Below, in pieces: positions 36,635-45,736 of a stretch of 64,000 bases of DNA; position 1 is the stretch's first letter, and each line of letters starts with the position of its first letter. This DNA comes from Granulosicoccus sp047634635. GTDB taxonomy: Bacteria; Pseudomonadota; Gammaproteobacteria; Granulosicoccales; Granulosicoccaceae. The stretch covers positions 45,357-109,356 of the forward strand of contig JBLIIE010000001.1 in the NCBI GenBank assembly GCA_047634635.1, in the 5' to 3' direction. The notes below the pieces were generated by a model, which worked only from the letters and a program-made list of their open reading frames with translations, searched no databases and was not told where the DNA came from. The position numbers and the translations under genes are program-made.

Positions 36635-36978
36635 GGCGAGAGTGTAATTGATGCGCAGGTATCAAGTAAACGATTGACTTGTACAAGATCTTTCAAACAG
36701 CCACGCCGTACTCAACTAGTATTATCAAAAGCTCAGGACTTCCACTCTGAAAGGGTTTTCGATGCGCTGACTTTCCTTCAATTTCCAAAACATCAGCCAA
36801 GCAGGCGGCTCCCGCACTGCACGTGTTTTCATCCCGAGAAAACGTCAGCGTGCAGACGATAAGAAAGTGGAGAGGGTGAACTATAACGCCATCTATTTGC
36901 CAACAAGTCCAAATCAGCGTGTCCATTCGTACCAGCAATAGAACGATTCTGTCTCAAAACAGCAGAGGATACGTCAAA
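36635..36978. other. Intergenic region between the amino-acid transporter and DUF4864 gene
   Basis: A 344-bp stretch without a credible gene. It must contain the promoters of both divergent units. The only structure I see is the hairpin at 36817-36855. The last bases (AGAGGA, 10 bp before 36979) form the ribosome-binding site of the next gene. Confidence 0.5.
36817..36855. repeat. Intergenic two-part hairpin
   Basis: Outer arms CTGCACG and CGTGCAG and inner arms GTTTTC and GAAAAC pair around a seven-base loop with an internal bulge on one side. It lies 124 bp before the DUF4864 start, in the leader region of that gene or within a small RNA. No T-run follows in either direction. Confidence 0.5.
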
Positions 36979-37491
36979 ATGCATCTACACAAACACCCGA
37001 AGACTTCTGTCCACGAACTTCGCCACACTTTCAGTATTTTTGTTTTTCTGGCAATACTCGGAATGTTAATGGCACCAAAAATAGCGGTATCGGGAGAAAT
37101 TTCGATCGCTCCGAATGAAACCTATACGCCTCAACAAGTTATCACCATTGTGGTGGACTCCCTGCAAAAAAACACAGCTGGCGACGAAGGCATAGCGACG
37201 GTCTTCAGATTCGCTTCTCCCGGCAACAAGTCAGCCACCGGACCACTGTCACGATTCACGCAAATGTTAAAGAGCGGGTTTTCAGACATGCTCAACCATA
37301 CTGGTGTTCGCTACGATGCCATTGACGTCGCCGGCGACATGGCCGTTCAGGCTGTGTGGTTGCAAACACAATCCGGAGCTGAATACGGCTATGCATTCCA
37401 ACTCCGCAAACAACGTGGCGGAACGCATGATGGCATGTGGATGACAGACGCGGTTATCCCTTTAGGGAAAAACAGGGGTATTAGAATTTAA
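36979..37491 (+). CDS. DUF4864 domain protein, exported or membrane-anchored
   Basis: A 170-residue protein from the ATG at 36979, preferred because AGAGGA is correctly placed; a longer frame to 36919 has no such site. A single hydrophobic segment (FSIFVFLAILGMLMAPKIAVSG) is followed by the domain QQVITIVVDSLQKN, GIATVFRFASPGNK and the closing DGMWMTDAVIPL, which I recognise as DUF4864. Function unknown; length is normal for the family. Confidence 0.75.
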   Translation: MHLHKHPKTSVHELRHTFSIFVFLAILGMLMAPKIAVSGEISIAPNETYTPQQVITIVVDSLQKNTAGDEGIATVFRFASPGNKSATGPLSRFTQMLKSGFSDMLNHTGVRYDAIDVAGDMAVQAVWLQTQSGAEYGYAFQLRKQRGGTHDGMWMTDAVIPLGKNRGIRI

Positions 37492-37499
37492 CGCTACAA

Positions 37500-37531
37500 C
37501 GCTACGTGGCTCTGCTAGCATCCACGTAGCG
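37500..37531. terminator. Strong hairpin between convergent genes
   Basis: CGCTACGTGG and CCACGTAGCG form a ten-base-pair perfect stem with a 12-base loop, midway in the 49 bp between the ends of the DUF4864 and folD genes. It is well placed to act on both transcripts, though neither strand has a long T-run after it. Confidence 0.6.
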
Positions 37532-37540
37532 AATTGAGCG

Positions 37541-38407
37541 TCACTCGATACCTTTAATGCGTTTCGCTTGTTGTATCGTGTTGTGCAATAAACACGCGAT
37601 CGTCATCGGTCCGACACCGCCGGGCACAGGTGTTACCGCGCCAGCGACCGCGGCAACGGATTCGTAATCAACGTCACCCACAAGCCGATTCCTTCCGTCT
37701 TCTTCTATGCGGTTGATGCCCACGTCTATCACTGTTGCGCCGGGTTTGACCCAACTGCCAGGGATCATGCGTGGGCGCCCTACAGCAGCCACTAGAATAT
37801 CTGCAGTTCGGCATACCCCTTCAAGGTCTTTTGTTCTGGAATGGGCGATGGTTACCGTACAATTAGCTTTTAGCAAAAGGGCCGCCATTGGCTTACCCAC
37901 TATGTTTGATCGCCCTACAATAACTGCATTCATACCTGACAGATCTCCATGAAGCTCCTTCAGCATCATAAGACAACCCAGAGGTGTACACGGTACAACA
38001 CCGCCACCATCGGTATTGAGTCGGCCGACATTGATAAGATGAAAGCCATCAACGTCTTTATCATGACTCACTGAATTGATCACTTTGAATTCGTTGATGT
38101 GGGACGGTAGTGGTAACTGGACAAGAATGCCGTGTATCGCATCATTACTGTTTAAAGAATCAATCAGTGATAACAAATCTTCCTCTTTGGTGTCGACAGA
38201 AAGCTTATGTTCTATCGACTCCATGCCGACCTCAACCGTCTGCTTTGCCTTGTTGCGAACATAAACCTGACTTGCAGGATCCTCCCCCACCAAAACAACA
38301 GCTAAGCCAGGTGTTAACCCATGAGTCGCTTTAAGATTTGCGACTGTTTTTGCAAGACTTTCTCGGAGCGAAGCTGCTGCAGCTTTGCCATCAATAACTA
38401 TCGACAT
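37541..38407 (-). CDS. folD: Bifunctional methylenetetrahydrofolate dehydrogenase/cyclohydrolase
   Basis: A 288-residue FolD, which makes 10-formyl-tetrahydrofolate from methylene-tetrahydrofolate through two steps. The catalytic lysine lies in YVRNKAKQ; QLPLPSHI, DGFHLINVGRL, PCTPLGC, VIVGRSNIVGKPMA and the final TPVPGGVGPMT are all diagnostic. It works on the product of GlyA, encoded 13 kb away. Ends at the hairpin shared with the DUF4864 gene. Confidence 0.96.
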   Translation of the reverse strand: MSIVIDGKAAAASLRESLAKTVANLKATHGLTPGLAVVLVGEDPASQVYVRNKAKQTVEVGMESIEHKLSVDTKEEDLLSLIDSLNSNDAIHGILVQLPLPSHINEFKVINSVSHDKDVDGFHLINVGRLNTDGGGVVPCTPLGCLMMLKELHGDLSGMNAVIVGRSNIVGKPMAALLLKANCTVTIAHSRTKDLEGVCRTADILVAAVGRPRMIPGSWVKPGATVIDVGINRIEEDGRNRLVGDVDYESVAAVAGAVTPVPGGVGPMTIACLLHNTIQQAKRIKGIE

Positions 38408-38571
38408 GGTAGCGGGGTTCTCGGCTGTGTGATCTGATCCGGAATTAGAACACTTACGCGCAGAATTTACGCAGTAAGCTTACGGTTTGATGATATTGGA
38501 TGTCGTTTCAGTGCATATTTGACTAAACTTGGTTATCGTTGTTCAATCCAATCAAAGTGTATGGTGCTTCA

Positions 38572-39312
38572 GTGAATCTAAATAAGACATCTTTGGCAGT
38601 TATCGCGCTATGTACACTGATCTCAGGATGCAGTTCTTCCGACGCCCCCGAGCCCCCTACAGATCCGGTAAACGACGGAATCGGAAATGAGGATCCGGTA
38701 ACGCCAGATTCAGCCATACTTACGCCTACCGCTGAAGCTGGTAGCGACACCGAACGACTTTTCAAAGGAATTAATCGTCAGATTGCCAGGACTATCCTGG
38801 ACCTGAATGCAAGCTTACGCGGCGGTATCAATTTGACTGCCGAGCAGGATACTTGCCTTGGAAGCTATGACCCTGCTGCTGGACAACAATTGCTGGCGAT
38901 CAATTGCATAGATCCTCTGACGACGGGAGGTGTCCTCATCTATGTGGAACAAGCTAGTTATTACGACACGGCGGAATGCCATGCGGCTATCTTCAACGGC
39001 GAGATCGGCGATTGCTTCCTAAAAAGCGCCCACCTTTCAATCCCAGTACAATGGTTCACTCCAGAACGGCCAGCTGATAGCCCAGCCAACGCACCAAACA
39101 GACCACAACCGCTCGCCGGCATCGAAGTTTTCTACGCCATAAACAACAGCACAAATTTACGAATTGAAAGTAACGAGGACGAGGAAGTACTCACGGGACG
39201 GTTTCAATGCGATATCAATCTCCTCACCAACGAAACTAGTGCGACTAATCAATCTTGCGCAAGCACCATCAACTTGGCCGCAAATCATTTCGACACCCTG
39301 TTACCTGATTAA
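38572..39312 (+). CDS. Hypothetical lipoprotein
   Basis: About 246 residues from the GTG at 38572, which gives a typical lipoprotein signal (NKTSLAVIALCTLISGC, lipobox LISG-C). A TTG at 38539 would add 11 residues. After the lipid cysteine comes a Ser/Pro/Glu/Asp-rich linker, then a domain with four or more cysteines and QTN-rich stretches. I do not recognise the family. It is divergent from folD and convergent with the glucokinase gene. Confidence 0.65.
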   Translation: MNLNKTSLAVIALCTLISGCSSSDAPEPPTDPVNDGIGNEDPVTPDSAILTPTAEAGSDTERLFKGINRQIARTILDLNASLRGGINLTAEQDTCLGSYDPAAGQQLLAINCIDPLTTGGVLIYVEQASYYDTAECHAAIFNGEIGDCFLKSAHLSIPVQWFTPERPADSPANAPNRPQPLAGIEVFYAINNSTNLRIESNEDEEVLTGRFQCDINLLTNETSATNQSCASTINLAANHFDTLLPD

Positions 39313-39327
39313 TCTCGCGGTGTGCAG

Positions 39328-40311
39328 CTAGAGAAGCTGCGCAGCACCTATCAGAGCCGGATAATCAGAATGAATTACAAAACTTGGAATTTTTTGCAAG
39401 TAGGCTTGCATACGCCCCTTAGCTTCAAATTCGCGCCTGAAGTCAGATTCAATAAAGAAATTGCCGAGTCGTGGAACGATTCCTCCCCCAATGTAAACAC
39501 CGCCCTCAGCTCCTAGGGTCAACACTAGATTTCCAGCACAGGAACCAAGAAGCTGACAAAATATCTGCAAAGCTTCTTCGCAACAAGCGTGTTCGGACAA
39601 CGGGTCATAAGCCTCTCCCTCTTGCTGAGCCTCGTAGCTGGCCATACCCCAACGAGTAACATCAGCTGGTGATTAATCAAACGACTCCAAGCCATCGATA
39701 TCACGCAGCGCGCTCACAATATTGACAAGGCCCGGACCTGATAGAAACCGCTCAGCAGAGACATGTCGAAATTGGTTCATCAAGCGCTCATAAACGGCAA
39801 ATTCTCGGGCGGTACGAACACCAAGAGACACATGTCCACCTTCACCTTGCAGTGGCACCCAGTGCTTATCGCAAGGGACCAGACCTGATACACCTAAACC
39901 TGTTCCTGGACCAATGATGGCCTTGGCATGGTTCTTCTGCACAGCCCCACCACCGATCTTGGTCAGTTCTGATTCAGGCAAGTGAGGTACCGACAGGGCC
40001 AAAGCAGTGAAATCGTTTATGACATGCAATCTGTTAATTTTTAGGTCTGCTCGCATACTGTCAATGGAGAATGACCAATGATTGTTCGTCAGCTTCACTG
40101 AATCACCGACTACAGGTGTTGCGACAGCAATTGCAGCCGATGAGAGATGGCTGACTTTTTGTTCGGAGAGATAGGTCTGTACCGCAGCTTTTAGACTCGG
40201 AAAGTCATCAGTGCGAAAAGTATTAGTAAAAATTGGCTCGTTGTGTTCATCGAGCAGAGCGAATCTGGCATTAGTACCACCGATGTCGCCGACCAGGCGT
40301 GATCCATTCAT
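39328..40311 (-). pseudogene. glk: Glucokinase, interrupted by one in-frame TAA
   Basis: A ROK-independent (E. coli-type) glucokinase that would phosphorylate glucose with ATP. From the ATG at 40311 the frame gives LVGDIGGTNARFALL (phosphate-binding), AIIGPGTGLGVSG and the metal/sugar region EGGHVSLG, then stops at a TAA (39673-39675) after DGLESFD. The same frame continues without any shift into SPADVT, then LFC-like IFCQLLGSCAGNLVLTLG and GGVYIGGGIVPRLG to 39328. Only one codon is at fault. The gene is a recent pseudogene, or the codon is an error or is read through. Its start lies 30 bp from tRNA-Ser. Confidence 0.85.
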
Positions 40312-40340
40312 AACTAGACCGACCAAGTCCTTCAAGAGGT

Positions 40341-40432
40341 TGGCGGAGAGAGAGGGATTCGAACCCTCGATACGCTATAAAACGTATACTCCCTTAGCAG
40401 GGGAGCGCCTTCAGCCACTCGGCCACCTCTCC
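40341..40432 (-). tRNA. tRNA-Ser (anticodon GCT)
   Basis: A 92-base tRNA including encoded CCA. Acceptor GGAGAGG pairs with TCTCTCC, the anticodon loop CTGCTAA is closed by CTCCC/GGGAG-type pairs, there is the long variable arm of serine tRNAs, and the T arm has GGTTCGAATCC. It sits in the csrA-tRNA cluster as in other Gammaproteobacteria. Confidence 0.95.
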
Positions 40433-40510
40433 GAAAATGTTGACTCCAGCAATATGAGCCAACAGCACGCTAAACTGCTATCTTTTTTGGAACTCTGATA
40501 TTACAAAAAC

Positions 40511-40587
40511 TGGTGCGCCCGGAAGGATTCGAACCTCCGACCACCTGGTTCGTAGCCAGGTACTCTATCCATCTGAGCTACGGGCGC
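40511..40587 (-). tRNA. tRNA-Arg (anticodon ACG)
   Basis: A 77-base tRNA including CCA. Acceptor GCGCCCG pairs with CGGGCGC, D arm has GCTCAGATGGATAGAGC-like sequence, the anticodon arm CCTGG-CTACGAA-CCAGG reads CGN arginine codons after A34 deamination, and the T arm has GGTTCGAATCC. It lies 75 bp downstream of csrA and 78 bp before tRNA-Ser. Confidence 0.96.
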
Positions 40588-40662
40588 ATGTTTTTGCGAC
40601 CTGCGAAGTATGGTGGGAGAAACTCTACACGTCAACCCACGAAGTACTCTTATTTATTGATT

Positions 40663-40902
40663 CTAGCTCTCAACAGCTAGCTCGTGCGCCGCAGTATCAG
40701 TTTCTTCACTAGAAGGCGCCAGATCTCCACCCACTTCCTGCTCCTTTCGGATGCGCTCGTAGATCTCTTCCCGATGAACAGCAACCTCCTTAGGCGCGTT
40801 TACCCCGATGCGTACCTGGTTCCCCTTGACTCCTAAGACTGTCACAGTGACTTCGTCACCAATCATAAGGGTCTCACCAACTCTACGCGTTAAAATCAAC
40901 AT
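40663..40902 (-). CDS. csrA: Carbon storage regulator CsrA
   Basis: A 79-residue RNA-binding global regulator. The ATG at 40902 gives the canonical MLILTRRVGETLMIGDEV; GVNAPKEVAVHREEIYERI carries the binding surface. It controls translation of many mRNAs by binding GGA motifs. A GGGAG ribosome-binding site lies nine bases upstream, which may also serve in autoregulation. The C-terminal 20 residues (after RIRKEQ) are variable and acidic, longer than the 61 residues of E. coli. Confidence 0.96.
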   Translation of the reverse strand: MLILTRRVGETLMIGDEVTVTVLGVKGNQVRIGVNAPKEVAVHREEIYERIRKEQEVGGDLAPSSEETDTAAHELAVES

Positions 40903-41222
40903 ACAACTTACTCCCAATACTTTTCAATGCAGCTGACTTAAGAGAAGTCAGCTTGAAATTGTGCGGCTTTTGACCGACTCCATTCGTGCTAAGCAATACT
41001 AAAGTGACATACCTTAACGATACACCAATAATTATGTCAGCTCTGAGCTCCAATTTTAAGGTAGTGTCAGAGCGCATTGTCGTATTTAACCGTTACAGTA
41101 ATAAACGGCTAGCTGGTGCGAGTTAAGGGAAGTCAACAGGCGTGTCTTACGTGCCAGATGTAGCCCATCCAGCACCGTTACTAACCCTAGGGTGGCCGTG
41201 CAATTTAACGTTTGATTCGCCT
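40903..41222. other. Leader and spacer between lysC and csrA
   Basis: A 320-bp gap without a credible gene. It should hold the csrA promoters. The only clear structure is the hairpin at 40931-40953. Near the lysC end there is a partial palindrome around CCCTAGGG (41187-41196) that could take part in ending the lysC message. Confidence 0.45.
40931..40953. promoter_or_regulatory. Hairpin in the csrA leader
   Basis: AGCTGACTT and AAGTCAGCT make a perfect nine-base-pair stem with a five-base loop, 29 bp before the csrA start codon. It may end readthrough from lysC or shape the csrA leader for CsrA or sRNA control. No T-run follows. Confidence 0.5.
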
Positions 41223-42452
41223 CTAACGAGGATCAGCCAACTCAAATTCTTCGTGCAAGGCTCTTACGCCAAGCTCCAGATATTTCTCGTCAATAACAAC
41301 GCTTATCTTGATTTCAGACGTCGTTATTAATCGAATGTTAATACCAGCATCTGCGAGGCTTTTAAACATGCGACTAGCTATTCCTGCATGTGAACGCATG
41401 CCAACACCCACAATCGAGAGTTTCGCAATACGATCATCGCCTGAGATAGTTTTCGCCCCAAGCTGATCATTTCTCGCTCGCAAAAATTCAAGGACTCGCT
41501 GATATTCATCACGATGTACAGTAAACGTAAAGTCGGTGGTGTCGTCAGCCCCAATGTTCTGGATTATCATGTCCACTTCAACATTCAGATCTGATATGGG
41601 TCCAAGGATCGCATAGGCCGTTCCAGGCTGATCCGCCACACCTGTGACCGTTATCTGCGCTTCATCTCTGTTGAACGCTATACCAGACACTAGCGCTTGT
41701 TCCATGGTTCTTTCCTCATCATCGTATGTAATTAAGGTGCCCTCGCCAGGCTTGAAGCTGGAGAGCACACGCAGGGGAACATTATATTTGCCGGCAAACT
41801 CGACAGCTCTAATCTGTAACACTTTCGAACCGAGGCTAGCCATCTCAAGCATTTCCTCAAAAGTAATTCTGTCCAGACGTCTCGCTCGACTCTCAACCCT
41901 GGGGTCGGTGGTATACACACCATCAACATCGGTAAATATTTGACATTCATCGCACTTCAAAGCTGCCGCTAGTGCAACAGCTGACGTATCAGACCCACCT
42001 CTTCCGAGTGTCGTGATATCACCGTTTTCATCGACGCCTTGAAAACCCGCCACGACAACAACTCGACCCGCCTTCATATCAGACATTATCTTGTCAGTAT
42101 CTATTTTCAGTATGCGAGCCTTGCTATGGCTGTTATCTGTCAGCATGCGAACTTGCGCGCCCGTATAGGAGCGAGCGTCAACACCAAGCTCTTTGAGTGC
42201 CATGGCCAGTAACGCTATGGTGACTTGCTCCCCAGTAGATAAAAGAACATCTAGTTCGCGCACATCGACAACAGCTGGCATAACTTCGCGAGCCATAGCG
42301 ACCAACCGATTGGTCTCCCCTGACATGGCAGAGACAACAACAACGATATCATCACCCTGTTCACGAGCCTGTTGAATACTCAGGGCTACATGCTGAATTC
42401 GTTCAACGGTTCCAACTGATGTACCGCCATATTTTTTAACTAGAAAAGCCAT
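41223..42452 (-). CDS. lysC: Aspartate kinase
   Basis: A 409-residue aspartokinase, first enzyme of lysine, threonine and methionine synthesis. Kinase domain begins VKKYGGTSVGTVERI and includes GRGGSDTSAVALAAAL and FTDVDGVYTTDPRV; the C-terminal third holds two ACT domains (NVEVDMIIQN and INIRLITTSEIKISVVI) that bind lysine or threonine for feedback inhibition. Placement between alaS and csrA is the Pseudomonas-type order. Confidence 0.96.
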   Translation of the reverse strand: MAFLVKKYGGTSVGTVERIQHVALSIQQAREQGDDIVVVVSAMSGETNRLVAMAREVMPAVVDVRELDVLLSTGEQVTIALLAMALKELGVDARSYTGAQVRMLTDNSHSKARILKIDTDKIMSDMKAGRVVVVAGFQGVDENGDITTLGRGGSDTSAVALAAALKCDECQIFTDVDGVYTTDPRVESRARRLDRITFEEMLEMASLGSKVLQIRAVEFAGKYNVPLRVLSSFKPGEGTLITYDDEERTMEQALVSGIAFNRDEAQITVTGVADQPGTAYAILGPISDLNVEVDMIIQNIGADDTTDFTFTVHRDEYQRVLEFLRARNDQLGAKTISGDDRIAKLSIVGVGMRSHAGIASRMFKSLADAGINIRLITTSEIKISVVIDEKYLELGVRALHEEFELADPR

Positions 42453-42501
42453 GCTGGTATGAATAGACCTATATCAATAAACTAAAAATCACTAAATCAC
42501 A

Positions 42502-45117
42502 TCAAGACAATTGCGTCGTGATCCATGCTCGCGCAGCGTCGAATGCCTGATCAATATTTTGTAAACTGTCAGCACCACCTTGCGCCATATCTGCTCGACC
42601 ACCACCACGACCACCAAGCACCACAGTCACTTGTTTAAGTAGATCCGAGGCCATAACAGATGCGTGCAACGAATCGTCTACCGTTGCAATCAAGGACGCC
42701 TTACCTGCGTTTTCGCTGGCCAAAACAATTGCACTGCCAGCCAGTTGCTGCCGAAGTTGATCCATCATCGAACGCAGGGATTTTGCATCTGCGTCATCAA
42801 TAACTTCAAATAGAACCTGGGCTGGACCTATTTTTTCCGCACTAGCCGCTATGTCTTTGCCTGCACTTGAGGCAAGTTTGTCCTGCAGCTGCTCTACCTG
42901 TTTAGTCAGCTCTTTATTACGAGCTTGAAGTTGTTTCAGTTTTGGCAAAACGTCAGTTTTAGGCGCTTTTAAAGTCGTAGCAACGTCATTGAGTTGTTTT
43001 TCAATCCGCTGGGAATGTTGTAATGCCATATGGCCACTGACCGCCTCTATACGTCGTACACCAGCGGCGACTCCACCCTCACCGACTACTTTGACACTAC
43101 CGAGCTCACCAGTGGCTGTCACATGGATACCCCCGCAGAGCTCTATAGATTTGTCCCCAAGGCGCACAACTCTGACCACATCACCATACTTTTCGCCAAA
43201 TAATGCCATGGCTCCAGCGGCAACCGCCTCATCCATGGACATTTCTTCAGTTATGCATGGACTGTTTGCACGGACCTCATCATCAATCCACCGCTCGATC
43301 TGGACAATTTGTTCATCCGTAACCGGCTCACCATGGGAGAAATCAAATCGCAGGTTGGAGTCATTAACCAAAGACCCTTTCTGCTCAACATGAGTGCCGA
43401 GCACAGATCTAAGCGCACCGTGCAAAAGATGAGTCGCTGAGTGATGCTGTCGAATGATAAGTCGACGTTCAACATTGATACTTGCTTTAACAGTATCACC
43501 GACATAAAGAGCCTCACCACCTAGTGAACCCGCATGTGCAAATGCCTTTCGCTGCTTTTGCGTATCCATCACCTCAAAAACCGCGCCTTTGTCGTTAGAG
43601 AGAACACCAATATCACCCACCTGACCACCCGATTCACCATAAAAAGGTGTGCGGTCCAGCACAATCCAAGCAGCCTGCCCTGCTTTTAGCTCTGTTACTG
43701 ACTCGCCCTCTACGAATATTTCCTTTATGGTCGCCTCCGCGCCGTGCTCGGAGTAACCCAGAAACTCCGTGCTAGCCTGACTCTGAAAATCCAACCCAGC
43801 AATAGCAAATTTACTAGCCGCCCTTGCACGATCCCGCTGCGCCGCCATGCACACTTCGAAGCCGTCCATGTCGACATCAAGCTCCCGCTCTCGAGCAATA
43901 TCGCCCGTCAAATCAGCTGGAAATCCATAGGTGTCATAAAGCTTAAAAATCACCTCTCCGGGTATAGTTTCAGCCTCCAATCTCAAGACTTCTTCATCCA
44001 GAATGGCTAGTCCTGCGGATAAGGTCGTAGCAAATCTTTGCTCCTCTTTAAGCAGTTGTTTCTCGACTTCTGCTTGCATAGCAGTAAGCTCAGGATAGGC
44101 CTGCCCCATTTCACGCACGAGGGACTTCACTAATTTGTAGAAGAACGCATCAGTTGCGCCTAATTTATGCCCATGCCGAGCGGCCCGTCTAATAATGCGT
44201 CGCAGAACATAACCGCGCCCCTCGTTACTCGGCAATACACCGTCAACTATCAAAAAGGAACAAGAGCGCAAATGATCAGTGACCACACGTAGCGAAGGAT
44301 TATCCAGATCGTTGCAGCCCAGCAATTGAGCGGCGTCCTTGATGAGCCTGTCAAACAAATCTATTTCGTAGTTGCTGTGAACATGCTGCATAACGGCAGC
44401 GATTCGCTCCAACCCCATTCCAGTATCGACGCAAGGCTTGGGTAATGGCGTCATCGTGCCATCTGCAGATTTATCAAACTGCATGAAAACCAGATTCCAG
44501 ATCTCGATGTACCGATCACCGTCCTCGGAAGGAGATCCCGGAGGACCTCCCCATACATCAGGACCATGATCATAAAATATTTCGGAACACGGTCCGCAAG
44601 GACCTGTGTCACCCATCATCCAGAAATTATCTTTTGCGCCAATTCGAATAACTCGCTCAGCCGGAACCCCCATCTCGTTTACCCAGATCGCTTCGGCTTC
44701 GTCATCCTCTTCGAAGACGGTAATCCACAACTTTTCAGCGGGAAGACCCAATTCTTCTGTAAGAAACAACCAGGCAAATTTTATAGCATCCGTTTTGAAA
44801 TAGTCTCCAAAACTGAAATTGCCCAGCATTTCAAAAAACGTGTGATGACGAGCTGTATATCCGACGTTATCCAGATCGTTGTGCTTCCCACCAGCTCTTA
44901 CACACCGTTGAGAGGTTGTTGCTCGCTTGTATTCCCTAATTTCATCGCCGGTGAAAACGTCTTTGAACTGAACCATGCCTGCATTTGTAAACAGAAGGGT
45001 CTTGTCCGTTCCTGGCACCAGAGAGCCTGAGGCAACAATTTCATGGTTTCGATCTGCGAAAAACTTCAGAAATTGTTCGCGAATATCAGAGGTCGATTTA
45101 AGGTTAGTAGCTGACAT
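42502..45117 (-). CDS. alaS: Alanyl-tRNA synthetase
   Basis: An 871-residue class II synthetase. Motifs: REQFLKFF at the start, FTNAGMVQFKDVF, the editing-site histidines in HSATHLLHGALR and CGGIHV, and a C-Ala domain with GGGRADMAQGG at the end that binds tRNA. Full length for the family. It is transcribed after recX with a 103-bp gap and before lysC. Confidence 0.97.
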   Translation of the reverse strand: MSATNLKSTSDIREQFLKFFADRNHEIVASGSLVPGTDKTLLFTNAGMVQFKDVFTGDEIREYKRATTSQRCVRAGGKHNDLDNVGYTARHHTFFEMLGNFSFGDYFKTDAIKFAWLFLTEELGLPAEKLWITVFEEDDEAEAIWVNEMGVPAERVIRIGAKDNFWMMGDTGPCGPCSEIFYDHGPDVWGGPPGSPSEDGDRYIEIWNLVFMQFDKSADGTMTPLPKPCVDTGMGLERIAAVMQHVHSNYEIDLFDRLIKDAAQLLGCNDLDNPSLRVVTDHLRSCSFLIVDGVLPSNEGRGYVLRRIIRRAARHGHKLGATDAFFYKLVKSLVREMGQAYPELTAMQAEVEKQLLKEEQRFATTLSAGLAILDEEVLRLEAETIPGEVIFKLYDTYGFPADLTGDIARERELDVDMDGFEVCMAAQRDRARAASKFAIAGLDFQSQASTEFLGYSEHGAEATIKEIFVEGESVTELKAGQAAWIVLDRTPFYGESGGQVGDIGVLSNDKGAVFEVMDTQKQRKAFAHAGSLGGEALYVGDTVKASINVERRLIIRQHHSATHLLHGALRSVLGTHVEQKGSLVNDSNLRFDFSHGEPVTDEQIVQIERWIDDEVRANSPCITEEMSMDEAVAAGAMALFGEKYGDVVRVVRLGDKSIELCGGIHVTATGELGSVKVVGEGGVAAGVRRIEAVSGHMALQHSQRIEKQLNDVATTLKAPKTDVLPKLKQLQARNKELTKQVEQLQDKLASSAGKDIAASAEKIGPAQVLFEVIDDADAKSLRSMMDQLRQQLAGSAIVLASENAGKASLIATVDDSLHASVMASDLLKQVTVVLGGRGGGRADMAQGGADSLQNIDQAFDAARAWITTQLS

Positions 45118-45220
45118 AGCGGGCCACGAGCAATCATTAAGGATCGATAGTGTAGCTGGACCGTAGCGTTACGGGTAGAGTCACACTATATCCACCGCAT
45201 GTTTATTCCAATAAGGTCAA

Positions 45221-45712
45221 CTATTTCTCGATATTATACCGAGCTTTTTTTAGACCCCTAATAGCATCAGTAGGCGCAAAGCCCCTGCCTTGCAAAAAAC
45301 GCGCAATTTTCGCAACTACCTTTTGATCCGTGTTGCTTATGTCCAAAGCGTTGAAACGCTTGTGAATGACACGCTCAACCTGGTCAGACCAATCAACGGA
45401 CAGTTGCTTCATGCCCCATTGAATCAGGTGAGCTGAAATGCCTCGTTCTCGTAGCTTTGCTTGGATAGATAAGGGACCAAAGCCCTTGTTCATGCGCTGC
45501 TCCGAATAGAGCTCGGCGTAGCGGGTTTCATTCAGGTAGTTTAGTTCAAGTAATTCCTGAACAGCACTATCAATAGACTCTTGCGAATGCTCCCGCTGCT
45601 GGAGTTTTCGCGTTAGCTCGTGAATAGAATGATCACGCCTGGCTAGCAGGCGGATTGACGCAGCGTACGCCAGGCGAGCTAATTTCTCTGGCGACGCTAC
45701 TTTTTCATCCAT
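45221..45712 (-). CDS. recX: RecX regulatory protein
   Basis: A 163-residue protein that moderates RecA filaments. The triple-helix repeats are visible, with RRDHSIHELTRKLQQR, FGPLSIQAKLRERGIS and KIARFLQGRGFAPTDAIRG. It starts 25 bp after the recA stop, so it is co-transcribed with recA, mostly at lower level in other bacteria. Confidence 0.94.
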   Translation of the reverse strand: MDEKVASPEKLARLAYAASIRLLARRDHSIHELTRKLQQREHSQESIDSAVQELLELNYLNETRYAELYSEQRMNKGFGPLSIQAKLRERGISAHLIQWGMKQLSVDWSDQVERVIHKRFNALDISNTDQKVVAKIARFLQGRGFAPTDAIRGLKKARYNIEK

Positions 45713-45736
45713 GTACAGGTGCGAGAAAAGAGCGCT

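Noticed and set aside
42453..42501. Lysine riboswitch before lysC
   Set aside because: Only 49 bp separate alaS and lysC, too short for the roughly 170-base lysine aptamer.
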